Shown here one piece after another: positions 50,389-59,454 of a DNA stretch of 64,000 bases; within the stretch, counting starts at the first letter, position 1, and each line of letters starts with the position of its first letter. The notes beneath the pieces were generated by a model that was not told where the DNA came from, made no database searches, and was given only the letters and a program-made list of their open reading frames with translations. Made by a program: the position numbers and the translations under genes. Source of the DNA: CAWDDA01 sp963813345 (GTDB lineage Bacteria; Acidobacteriota; Blastocatellia; RBC074). Location: NCBI GenBank assembly GCA_963813345.1, contig CAWEYR010000030.1, positions 363,011 to 427,010 on the forward strand, in the 5' to 3' direction.

Positions 50389-50715
50389 ATAGCAAAGCGC
50401 CTGGGAGCGCCGGTCTCCAGACCGGCCACGAGCCGCGAAGCGTGCGAGTCGTGGACGAGTCACTAGTGATTCTCGCACACTCGCACGCTTCGCGGCTCGT
50501 GGACCGGTCTGGAGACCGGCGCTCCCAGGTGGCTCACCTTTCTTTATTTTCCTGAAAAGGGCAATTGCCCAGATGCAAACGGCGCCGGAAGCTATTGTAG
50601 TTAACACAAAGATTGGTTCACGCAATAGATACCAACCTTCTGCAAGCACGCGTGCGACGTGGGACACGAGGAGCAGTCCAAAAATAGTTCCAGTCGTTAC
50701 TATGTATGCCTTCAT
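50128..50715 (-). CDS. Small two-helix membrane protein running into a repeat
   Basis: From ATG at 50715: MKAYIVTTGTIFGLLLVSHVARVLAEGWYLL then FVLTTIASGAVCIWAIALFRKIKKGE, two membrane helices with short loops. Only this ~58-residue part is credible as native protein. From about 50528 on, the frame reads through the family E repeat (PPGSAGLQTG...) and then antisense to the sulfatase gene to a stop at 50128. Either the native stop was lost when the repeat arrived, or an indel hides it. Function unknown; similar small membrane proteins occur in Acidobacteria. Confidence 0.5.
   Translation of the reverse strand: MKAYIVTTGTIFGLLLVSHVARVLAEGWYLLREPIFVLTTIASGAVCIWAIALFRKIKKGEPPGSAGLQTGPRAAKRASVRESLVTRPRLARFAARGRSGDRRSQALCYLTTTSGGLGQGFLILHCFFERLIDAEACSLLARREFLEGLEEFADDHLGGHKKESAVDQPFVVEHGRVLTRSLKRVAAKVVQLRDS
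50399..50528. repeat. CCTGGGAGCGCCGG inverted repeat, family E
   Basis: Arms of about 45 bases: CCTGGGAGCGCCGGTCTCCAGACCGG...CACGAGCCGCGAAGCGTGCGAG and the inverse CTCGCACGCTTCGCGGCTCGTGGACCGGTCTGGAGACCGGCGCTCCCAGG (each in short motifs). Fragments of the same family occur at about 8370, 42341, 45498 and 56635. Confidence 0.88.
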
Positions 50716-50721
50716 ATCGTA

Positions 50722-50859
50722 TGCCGCTCCTCCGGAGCTCATCTCGTTCATCATGACTATAAGTATGCTTCGAGCCGTAGTACGTAGCTCCGGCTCCGGA
50801 GGAGCCCAATGTTTATAGTAACAATGATGAAACGAGAATGAGCTCCGGAGGACGGCATA
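50722..50859. repeat. Inverted repeat, family D
   Basis: ATGCCGCTCCTCCGGAGCTC...TCGTTCATCATGACTATA and inverse TATAGTAACAATGATGAAACGA...GAGCTCCGGAGGACGGCAT; centre has a second palindrome around GTAGTACGTAGC. Matches 3168-3316 in the TTTATAGT and CTCCGGAGGA parts. Confidence 0.8.
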
Positions 50860-50885
50860 AGCACCGGTACGAAATACCTGGTCAT

Positions 50886-52606
50886 CTACTTCTTCGCGCT
50901 GCGCTTCTCAATCTTCGACCACGTGTCGCGGAGGCCGATGATTCGGTTGAAGACTGGCTTCCCGGGCTGTGAGTCGGAATCCACCGTGAAGTATCCCATT
51001 CGTTCAAACTGAAATCTCTCGCCGGCCGATGCACTCTGCAAACTCGACTCGACTTTGCATTCTCGAACCACCTCGACTGAGTTGGGATTCAGATTCGTCG
51101 TGAAATCCTCACCCTCCGCGACTTCGCTCGGGTTCTCTTTTGTAAAGAGATTGTCGTAGAGCCTCACCTCTGCATCCAGAGCATGCGCAGCCGATACCCA
51201 GTGGATCGTTGACTTGACCTTTCGCCCGTCAGGCGTCGTGCCGCCACGTGTCGCTTCATCGTATGTGCAATGCAACTCGATGACCTTTCCGTCAGCATCC
51301 TTGACCACACTCTGACAGGTGATCAGATAGGCGTAACGCAATCGGACCTCGCGACCCACGGTCAGCCGGTAGTACTGCTTTGGCGGGTCCTCGCGAAAAT
51401 CTTCCTGTTCGATGTAGATCACCTTTGAGAACGGCACTCGGCGCGTTCCCATGCTCGCGTCTTCGGGGTTGTTGATCGCCTCCATCTCCTCTACGACATC
51501 GTCCGGATAGTTGTCGATCACGACGCGAAGGGGATTCAAGACTCGCCATGACACGCGGCACGCGCCTGTTCAGATCCTCACGCAGGTAATGCTCGAGAAG
51601 CGACATCTCCACGATTCCGTTCGTCTTCGAAACGCTTATGTTTGCGCAAAAGGCGCGAATCGCTTCCGAGGTGTAACCGCGACGCCGCATTCCTGAAAGA
51701 GTCGGCATGCGAGGATCATCCCAACCATTGACGTGTCCGCCTTCAACCAACTCCAGCAGCTTGCGTTTGCTGAGCAGTGTATATGTCAGGTTGAGCCGGT
51801 CGAACTCATACTGTCGAGATGGAAAGATGCCCAGCTGATCTATGTACCAGTTGTACAAGGGACGATGGTCTTCGAATTCAAGAGTGCACATCGAATGCGT
51901 CACTTCTTCGATCGAATCCGACTGGCCATGTGCGTAATCGTACATCGGGTAGATGCACCATTCGTCTCCGGTGCGGTGGTGCTCCATGTGGAGAATTCGA
52001 TACATCACCGGATCGCGCATGTTCAGGTTAGGTGAAGCCATGTCGATCTTTGCGCGCAGCGTACGCGAACCATCAGGGAATTCGCCTTTCTTCATGCGTG
52101 CGAAAAGGTCGAGATTTTCCGCAACCGAACGGTTGCGGAAAGGGCTGTTCTTGCCAGGCTCTGTCAGTGTTCCTCGGTACTCGCGAACTTCATCCGCAGT
52201 GAGATCGCAAACATATGCTTTTTCCGCCTTGATCAACTGGATTGCCCACTCATAGAGCTGACCGAAATAGTCTGAGGCGTAAAAGAGCCCATCCCACTCA
52301 AACCCGAGCCACCTGAACGTCGTCCATAATTGCGTCGACGTATTCAGTCTCTTCCTTCGACGGATTCGTATCATCAAAGCGAAGATTGCACTTGCCTCCA
52401 AACTCCTTCGCCAACCCGAAGTCGAGGCAGATCGCCTTTGCGTGCCCGATATGCAGATATCCGTTTGGTTCGGGCGGGAATCGGGTCTGCACGCGCCCGC
52501 CGTGCACGGCCGTGCGAACATCTTCGGCGATGATCTCTCGAAGAAAATTGGAAGGGCCCGACGGTTCAACTACCGTCGCGTTATCATCAGGATCAATCGA
52601 ATTCAT
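50886..52606 (-). CDS. glnS: Glutaminyl-tRNA synthetase (frame breaks)
   Basis: Class I synthetase, about 570 residues. HIGH-like motif PEPNGYLHIGHAKAI near residue 48, GGKCNLRFDDTNPSKEE, SHRPLYNW-type DHRPLYNWYIDQLGI, the KMSKS equivalent TLLSKRKLLELV, WDDPRMPTLSGMRRRGYT, and the anticodon-binding beta-barrels (KVIYIEQEDFREDPPKQYYRLTVGREVRLRYAYLI). The frame changes near 52330 and 51540; continuity across both argues for sequence errors. It lies head-to-tail with gltX on the same strand, 31 bases apart, likely one transcript. GlnRS is found in only some bacterial phyla, so this lineage need not use the amidotransferase route for Gln-tRNA. Confidence 0.94.
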
Positions 52607-52637
52607 CTGCTAAGTCTTCTCCCTTACAAATCAATGA

Positions 52638-54289
52638 TCACTCTACGCCCCCAACCGCTCTCACCCGGCGTAGCACCTCATCGCGGCCGATCACCTGCGC
52701 TATTCGAAACAGTTCCGGGCTTCGCGTCTCACCGGTCAGGGCTACTCTGATGACATTACTGACATCACTGATTGAGCCGGCATACTTTTCGGCGGACCTC
52801 TTAAACTCGCCTGCGGTCGGAGCAAAATTGTGCGCAGCCGCAAGTTCACGTATCTGTTCAAACCACGCCTTCTGATCAGACTCGTCCCGGTAAGAATCTG
52901 CGAAGCCTCGTGCCAGCGCACGAACCGAATCAGGGGCCAGCGGGCGAAACCTTTCGTCGGCCGCGTCACTCACGAGCGGGAACAGGCTGGGGTAATAGAG
53001 TGCATAAACGGAACGAAAGTCGCTCCATTTTGCGAGGTCCTTGCGTTGTATAGCGCCTGGCTCGCGCTCCATTTCAAGTATGCGCCGCGTAACAACGGGG
53101 TCAGCCTTCAGGATTTCAGCTAACGGCGCGATCATAACTTTCTGCCCAGGTCGAGAGTGCCTCGAAAGCTTCATCGACAGACATCGACGAGATGTAATCA
53201 CGAGTGATCGACTCGAGCTTGACGAGGTCGAATATGGGGCCGGCAACACCGCACTCATCCAGCCGAATTGCGGCCGCGGCCGACTCCTCAAAGCTCGCTT
53301 CGGCGAGACGGCTGTTAGCAAGGCCGCGCAGATAGTGCAGCACTGCTCCTGCCGGATACCCTGATGAAATATAGAAGTCTACGTTCGCTTCAGGATCTTT
53401 TCGCTTGCTCAGCTTCCTTCGGCTCGTCCCCTCCATCTTCATGAGAGGGGCGATATGAGCATAAGGTATCGGATCGAAGCCCAGGGTCTTGAACAGCTGA
53501 AGGTGAAGAGGAACTGACGAAATCCACTCCTCACCGCGAATCACGAGATTCACCCGCATCAGGTGGTCGTCGACTGCATGCGCAAAGTGGTAGGTCGGCA
53601 GTCTCGGATTCTGGTCGCTGCTCTTGAGCAAAACAACATCATTGCGGCTGTCCGGCTGTTCGATCGGTCCGCGAATAAGGTCCTCAAAGACAACGCGCGC
53701 CGGCTCGCCGTCCGGCGACCGCAGCCGAATGGCATACGGCAGCCCCGCATCCAGACGTTTCCGTACATCATCTATTTTGAGATGACGGCATCGAGCCCAT
53801 GCTCCGTAGTATCCGGATGTCAGCTTCTCAGCCTGTTGCTTCTCCGCCATTTCGGACAATTCTTCGCGCGTGCAGAAACACGGGTAAGCGTGACCGCGGA
53901 GCATCAGGTCACGAGCGTATGTGTGATAGATACGACTCCGTTTGGACTGCTCGTATGGTCCCCATTGACCCGTCAGATCATCTTCGTCGGATTCGATCGA
54001 AAAGTACTCGAAAGCTCGCGCAAACTGCTCGCGTGCTTCCGGGACTTCTCTCGCCTGATCAGTATCCTCGATGCGGACAAAATAGACTCCGTGCGAGTGA
54101 CGCGCCAGGTTCTTTGCGACAGTTGCGACGTAAACGCCGCCGGTATGAAGAAAGCCCGTTGGACTCGGACCAAAACGAGTGACGACCGCACCTGGAAGGC
54201 AGGCTGCGCTGCGGGTAATGCGACTCCCAGTACTGAGGCTCCGGAAGATCGTCGTCGAACAACGATCGAATCAATTCATGATCAAGCAT
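52638..54289 (-). CDS. gltX: Glutamyl-tRNA synthetase (frame breaks)
   Basis: Class I synthetase with a short N-terminal extension (LDHELIRSLFDDDLPEPQYWESHYPQRSLP) before the catalytic core, as in some Firmicutes-type GluRS. HIGH equivalent RFGPSPTGFLHTGGVY, FVRIEDTDQAR, CFCTREELSEM, ALLKSSD-like VVLLKSSDQNPRLPTYHFAHAVDDHLM, RGEEWISSVPLHLQLFKTLG, and KMSKS equivalent RRKLSKRKDPEANV. Frame changes near 54195 and 53120, the latter joining STWAE to KVMIAPLAEIL. ATG at 54289 chosen. Co-directional with glnS. Confidence 0.94.
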
Positions 54290-54408
54290 CAAAAACTCCG
54301 ATTGACAAAGCCTGAAAGTCTATCACATCGAATGCGGTAGTGTACTATGAAGGCCGGTCGTGGCTGTCGGCTGCCGCTGAAGCGGCAGCCTGGAGGATGG
54401 ACATTTTC

Positions 54409-54475
54409 CTTGGCTCCTTATGAGACCAATGTTTATAGTCACAATCGAGAAGTAGTGACGATCTCCGGATGAACG
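54409..54475. repeat. Single arm of family D
   Basis: TTGGCTCCTTATGAGACCAA + TGTTTATAGTCACAATCGAGAAG, without a matching opposite arm; ends just before the DUF433 gene. Confidence 0.6.
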
Positions 54476-54514
54476 ACATCCTGTTTTCGTACAAATCACA
54501 AGGAGAAGTGAGTC

Positions 54515-54754
54515 ATGACAAACTGGCAAGAACGTATCACTGTCGATCCGACGGTGTGTCATGGCAAGGCATGCATCAAAGGCACTCGCGTAATGGTCTC
54601 GGTAATCCTCGACAATCTGGCAGCAGGTGAAACGCACGAGCGGATCCTGCAAAGCTACCCCACTTTGCAACCAGATGACATTCAGGCGGCTTTGCATTAT
54701 GCGTCAGAGATGGTCAGAGAACGGGTCGTGATCCTGCCCGAGGCTGTCGCGTGA
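54515..54754 (+). CDS. DUF433 antitoxin-like protein
   Basis: 79 residues of the VapB-type DUF433 family: WQERITVDPTVCHGKACIKGTRVMVSVILDNLAAGETHERILQSYPTL.PDDIQAALHYASEM (in parts). The winged-helix motif 'GKacIkGTRv' and 'Yp.L...di.aal.Ya' identify it. Such proteins sit upstream of a DUF5615 (PIN-like) toxin, which here is only a stub (next entry) overlapping its stop by GTGA. AAGGAGAAG precedes the start. Confidence 0.9.
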   Translation: MTNWQERITVDPTVCHGKACIKGTRVMVSVILDNLAAGETHERILQSYPTLQPDDIQAALHYASEMVRERVVILPEAVA

Positions 54755-54846
54755 ACTTTAAGACCGACGAGAACCTACCGGTTGAAGTGACAGAACTCCT
54801 ACGCGAGCGCTCGAGGTGGCGAGAGTCGCGGGCCTCGATGAGGTAG
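54751..54846 (+). pseudogene. Truncated DUF5615 PIN-like toxin
   Basis: GTG at 54751 overlaps the antitoxin stop. MNFKTDENLPVEVTELLRER matches the first 20 residues of DUF5615 toxins (F..DEnLP.ev..lLre), including the first catalytic Asp. Then the sequence is unrelated and stops at 54844-54846. The rest of the domain is absent in all frames downstream, so this is truncation, not just a frame slip. Confidence 0.65.
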
Positions 54847-54928
54847 CTGTAGATGGCTATGCCGTGTCAGGAGCCCGACGCGTCACCCTGAGCGCGGTTA
54901 TCATCGGGCGTCGCGGGCGCCTCCCTCG

Positions 54929-55920
54929 TCAGCGAACCAGCGCCTGAAGCCTCGAAATACGCATTCTGACCGCCCGCGCGAAACATGCCTCGTCGCTCGC
55001 TGTCGCGCCGCTGGCCCGCAACGCAGCGCGAATCTGCGTGTCTGAAACCTCCCGAGATATCCCAGTAACCACGCGACGTGCGCGACAGGGATGCCGTCCT
55101 TTATCGAATCCGTGTGTTGCCCCGAGTACCCCCACTCGACTTCGCCGTTCTTCACCCCTTTGACGAAATCGTCGCTCTGACCCAGATAACCATCACAATC
55201 CCACTTCCCGCGGCTAAGGACGCCGCCCCATTTGCCCATCGTGCCGCCCCAGTCCGAGACGACGTAGCGTCGCTCAGTCACGACGCGTGTCTTGACGACG
55301 AAGATCTTTGTGTTCGAGCCTTTGCCAGCCTGTTCCTGGTCCTTGCTGTCCCAGTTCGAGACGAGCATGACCATGATCTTCAACCCGTTGAGTTCTTTGG
55401 TGCCGAGGAAAGGGTTCTCATCATACCGCCAGCTCTGCTCATCGCTCAGTGTCGTGATGCTCTTGTCCCTCTTCTCGAACCGCGCGTTTTGGAATGTGCC
55501 GTCGGCTGCGACGTACTTCTTGGCTCGATCCAGACCGGCGGCCTCGAGTATCTTTCCGGTGGGGACGAAGTAGCTCGGCTCAGCGTAATAGCCGACCGCC
55601 CAGACGAGTCGAGAGACAAAGACCTCGGAGTGAACCTCTTCTCCCCACTTGACGCCCCACACGACGCCGCGCGCATCGCGGACATCGATCTTGGGGTTAG
55701 TCCCGCCCTTGTCCTCCTCGAGAAAGGTGAATGGCGGCTTCGGCGCGCCGGCCTGCCCCCCCTCACCCCAGCCGAGATTCAGGCGCCGTGACATCCCCAG
55801 GGTCGTGCCAGATGAGGTTTCTCTGGCGTTGAGGGGAGGCCAGGCAGAGGTGACGCCTGGCCACAATCCGGCGAAAGCGAGCGTAAATACCAATATTGCA
55901 ATGGCTGTTTTTCGATTCAC
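54929..55920 (-). CDS. Secreted protein of unknown function, about 330 aa (one frame break)
   Basis: Leader MNRKTAIAILVFTLAFAGLWPGVTSA. The mature chain contains FLEEDKGGTNPKIDVRDARGVVWGVKWGEEVHSEVFVSRLVWAVGYYAEPSYFVP, KKYVAADGTFQNARFE, GLKIMVMLVSNWDSKDQ, VSDWGGTMGKWGG, CDGYLGQSDDFVKGVKNGEVEWGYSG and, after a slip near 55050, LLGYLGRFSDTQIRAALRASGAT. 'K...EvhaEv.asRl.WAlGY...' and 'SDWGgtfGK' recur in acidobacterial secreted proteins I cannot name; the segmented Lys/Glu/Asp/Asn pattern loosely recalls a degenerate kinase-like fold, which is speculation. Transcribed away from the toxin stub. Confidence 0.7.
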
Positions 55921-56121
55921 TTCAAATCATCTCCTTTGATACTGTCTTCCCGTTGACTCCTGCCGCACCATGAGCACGTGCCTCTCGGCTTCTTTGCTTC
56001 ATATCGATTGTTGAATTACATCTATCTTTATCATTCTAGCTGGCCCGCTGCTCAAAGGGACGGGCGGTTGGCAATCATGATTTTCGTCGTCCCCGTAGCG
56101 TCCCCGCACTTCCAGAAATGG
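55921..56121. other. Intergenic region
   Basis: 201 bases upstream of the secreted protein gene; beyond a GGAGATGA-type ribosome site for it, I see no feature before the tRNA terminator. Confidence 0.45.
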
Positions 56122-56170
56122 AAAACCCTTCATTCGATGAGTTCGGTAACTTACTCGCAAATGAAGGGTT
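56122..56170 (-). terminator. Terminator of the tRNA-Glu gene
   Basis: On the minus strand: AACCCTTCATT (56160-56170) pairs with AATGAAGGGTT (56124-56134) followed by TTTTCC, beginning 7 bases after the tRNA. Confidence 0.8.
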
Positions 56171-56174
56171 AGAT

Positions 56175-56250
<76 letters not shown>

Positions 56251-56310
56251 GTAAGACATATTTAATAGCATGCAGGGCAGACCTTATCAACAGGAACGTA
56301 CCCGCCCGCG

Positions 56311-56556
56311 TCACGAACAAACAGTCATCGCCTGCGGTCCCTCGGCTATCAGTGCCGCGCTGTCAGAGTGATCACTACTGCCCAGTGAACGTCGAATGCG
56401 AGATGCGAGTTCATGCGGCATTCCAACGTTGAACTTGGCGGCCTCCTCTACAATGGACTTTAGCTCAGCTTGTAGGGAGCGGCCCTGCTGCCTGGCTCGT
56501 CGCTTGAGCGCCTTGAGCACATCCTCATCGACATCCCGGATTATTACATCAGGCAT
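56311..56556 (-). CDS. FitA-like ribbon-helix-helix antitoxin, orphan
   Basis: 81 residues: MPDVIIRDVDEDVLKALKRRARQQGRSLQAELKSIVEEAAK, the classic FitA/VapB RHH with beta-strand then two helices ('v..LK.rA...grSlqaElr.il..a'), then SDHSDSAALIAEG, the part that normally grips a PIN toxin. The frame ends MTVCS, resembling the first residues of a VapC start (MTV..), after which the toxin is missing and the tRNA begins. I infer deletion of the toxin. Confidence 0.85.
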   Translation of the reverse strand: MPDVIIRDVDEDVLKALKRRARQQGRSLQAELKSIVEEAAKFNVGMPHELASRIRRSLGSSDHSDSAALIAEGPQAMTVCS

Positions 56557-56700
56557 CGCTGTATCCCATCGAGAATTCTACTAGTAAGCTTGCGATCTGC
56601 CCAGAGATGACAGCGATGAGTCACCACGCGCCGGTCAGAGACCAGCGCTCCCAGGGTCGCGCTCCCAGGACACGGCCCCTCCGTGTTAGGATTAGCCTCG

Positions 56701-57355
56701 CATGACACGAAGGCAGTTGCCTACATTGATGATATCGACCACCTCGACGCGGGAGCCGTCCTCGTACGGAACGGAGTCTCGTGGGACGAATACGAACTTT
56801 TGCTGACCGAGCTCGATGGGCGCAGCGGGATTCGTGTCTCGTACGATCGAGGGAGGTTGGAGATAGTGACAGTCACGCACCCCACGAGATGTACACGCGT
56901 CTCATCGATCGGATCGTCTTCTTCACTGCTCAGAAATACGGGATTGATGTTGAAAACGCTGGTTCAACAACCTTCCATGACAAAGACCTCCAGCAGGGAG
57001 CGGAACCGGATTCCTGCTTCTATGTCACGAATGCAAGCAAATTATCGGCAAGAGAACGTGTCGATCTGACGATTGATCCTCCTCCGGACATTCTTGTTGA
57101 GATCGACATTTCGCACGGTTCGAAGCGGAAGCATCAGTTCTATGCGCAGATCGGTGTGCCCGAGCTCTGGGTTTATGACGAGCGGCGGCTCCGCTTCTAT
57201 GAGCGAACCGATTCCGGTTATGTTGAGATTCCTTCCAGCAAAACCTTTCCTATCCTTTCGAGTGAAAGGTCAGCGACTTCCTCAAGATTGGCTCTACTGA
57301 GGGCCAGAGTGCTGCAATGCGTGCCTTCCGCAGCTGGCTTGCTCCCAGCCTTTGA
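56701..57355 (+). CDS. Uma2 family (DUF820) putative restriction endonuclease (frame breaks)
   Basis: About 217 residues. NGVSWDEYELLLTELDGRSGIRVSYDRGRLEIVT and, one frame on, SHAPHEMYTRLIDRIVFFTAQKYGIDVENAGSTTFHDKDLQQGAEPDSCFYV, then PPPDILVEIDISHGSKRKHQFYAQIGVPELWVYDERRLRFYER. The PD-(D/E)xK-like core is E in 'GRLEI', D in 'AEPDSCFYV', ExDIS ('LVEIDIS') and K. Frame changes near 56740, 56880 and 57270. Start uncertain: ATG 56701 has AGGA upstream; GTG 56683 is in the main frame. Uma2 proteins are common, multi-copy and of unproven function. Confidence 0.8.
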
Positions 57356-57387
57356 CCAATCTTCCTGCAGGGTGCTATAGAAACTCG

Positions 57388-59354
57388 GTGATATCTTCAT
57401 TACAGGATCAGATCAGCAGCCGGCTGGTCCATCTCATACACTCGCAATTTGGGATTGAGCTCGACGATGTTGTCTCTCAGGTCCCGCCACAGATCGAGCT
57501 TGGAGATCTTGCGTTTCCAATAGCTTTCGAGCTTGCCAAGCGGATCAAAGCGGCGACAGGTGAAAAGCGTAATCCGCGCGAGATTGCTACGCAGCTTGCA
57601 GAGGCCTTGAGATCAGAGCCTGGCGTCGCGCGCGTTGAAGTGGCTGGTGCCGGCTATCTCAATCTTTTCTTTGATCGTGGCGCACTTTTCAAGAGCTATC
57701 TCGAGCCTCGAGCCATTACCTCACAGCGCCAGGGCAAGATGATTGTTGAGCATACTTCGATCAATCCCAACAAGGCTGCTCATATAGGACACGTCAGGAA
57801 CGCAGTCCTTGGAGACACCATCGTTCGCGTGCTGCAGGAGACCGGAGAGACGATTGAGGTTCACAATTACATCGACAACACTGGTGTTCAGGTAGCTGAT
57901 GTGGTCGTCGGATTTTTGCACCTTGAAAACAAGCATCTTGACGAAATCAAAGCGATCGCGGAGCAGGAACGTTTCGATTACTACTGCTGGGATCTCTATG
58001 CGCGCGTTGGCGCCTGGTACGAGGAAGACAAGTCGCGGCTGGAACTGCGTGCGCGCACACTGCACGAAATCGAAGCCGGAGAGGGTGAGGCTGCCGTTGC
58101 GGCTGAGTTCATTTCTACGCGCATCGTCGAATGTCATCTTCAAACAATGGCTCGGCTCGGGATCAGCTACGACCTTCTCGCGCGCGAAAGCGAAGTGCTT
58201 CATTTGCACTTCTGGGCGAATGCTTTCGAAAAGCTGAAGGCGAGCGGCGCGATCGACTTTGAGACTGAAGGCCGCCACAAAGGATGCTGGGTTCTTCCCG
58301 CTGACGATGCCGAAAAATCGGAGTCGTCGAGCGATTACGAAGCCGACAAGATCATTGTGCGGTCGAATGGTACGGTTACGTACACTGGAAAAGACATCGC
58401 GTACCATTTGTGGAAGCTCGGAAAGCTGGGGCTGGATTTCTATTACAGGCCGATGCACGAAGGTGGAAGGGTGTGGGTAACTACGAGTGACCAGGCGAAT
58501 GCTTCAGCGAATCATCCCCAGTTTGGCAATGGCACTGCGTTTCTGAATGTGATCGATGTCGGTCAGTCGTACCCGCAGACGAATGTGAAGCGCGGTGTTA
58601 TGGCGATCGATCATGACGAGCGAGTGGCTCGAAGTGCGCACCTTGCGTATGAGAAGGTCACGCTGACACCGGCGGCAGCGGCAGAATTGGGGACTGAGCT
58701 CTCTGAGGCCGATGCGCAGCGTCAGCAGATCGGCATGTCGGGCCGGAAAGGGCTTGGCGTCAAAGCCGATGATCTGATCGACCGGTTGGAGGCAGATGCG
58801 CTGGCAGAGGTGGCGTCCCGGCACACTGACATCACGGAAGAAAAGCAGCGTGAGATTGCGCATCAGATAGCGATCGCGGCACTCAGATACTTTCTGTTGA
58901 AGTTCACGCGGACGTCGATCATAGCCTTCGATTTCGAAGAGGCGTCTGAGCTTTGATGGTGAGACTGGGCCCGTATGTTCAGTATTCTGTTGTCAGAGCA
59001 AATAACATCTTTAGAAAGCTGGGGCAGTCACTGGATTTCCAGGCGATCACGGAAGAGCAGGCGCGGCTATATCTGGAAGGAGAAGAAGGGAATGAGCTCT
59101 GGTCGCTGGTTTCGCTTGCGGCACGCTTTGATGAAGTTGTGAGCCAGGCTGCTGAGAACTTTGAGCCTACACAGATTGCGAAGTACACGTTTCAGCTGGC
59201 GAAGCAGTTCAATCTCTTCTATCACAGCTTCCATGTTCTGAGTGAGAGTGATGAAGCACGCAAATTGTTTCTGCTGGCGATTGTAAAGATCGTGCGGGAT
59301 ACGATTGAGCGAGGGCTGAGTTTGTTGGGGATTTCGGTGCCGGAGAGAATGTAA
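57388..59354 (+). CDS. argS: Arginyl-tRNA synthetase (one frame break)
   Basis: Class I synthetase, about 655 residues. N-terminal Add1 domain (IELGDLAFPIAFELAKRIKAATGEKRNPREIA), GYLNLFFDR, HIGH motif INPNKAAHIGHVRNAVLGD, VHNYIDNTGVQVADV, GTVTYTGKDIAYHLWKLGKL, HDERVARSAHLAYEKVTL, a degenerate KMS-like MSGRKGLGVKADDL, and the anticodon-binding helical domain ALRYFLLKFTRTSIIAFDFE... continuing after a slip near 58950 as GPYVQYSVVRANNIFRKLG through LLGISVPERM. GTG at 57388 is used as start; upstream in-frame sequence overlaps Uma2. Long insertions before KMSKS resemble the subgroup with extra catalytic-domain sequence. Confidence 0.94.
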
Positions 59355-59356
59355 GA

Positions 59357-59446
59357 GAGTACGTTGTACCGCCTTTTAGGCGGAACGGTGAAATTCAAGA
59401 CCCTTGAATTTCACGATTCCGGCTAAACGCCGGTACAACGTACCCT
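59357..59446. repeat. Palindromic repeat, family A
   Basis: AGTACGTTGTACCGCCTTTT...AACGCCGGTACAACGTACCCT with a more diverged left arm. Fills the gap between argS and the DAHP synthase gene, 3 bases after the argS stop. Confidence 0.88.
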
Positions 59447-59454
59447 AATAAACA

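Noticed and set aside
50128..50530. C-terminal half of the membrane-protein frame as a genuine domain
   Set aside because: It is read through a repeat and then antisense to the arylsulfatase; treated as a frame accident.
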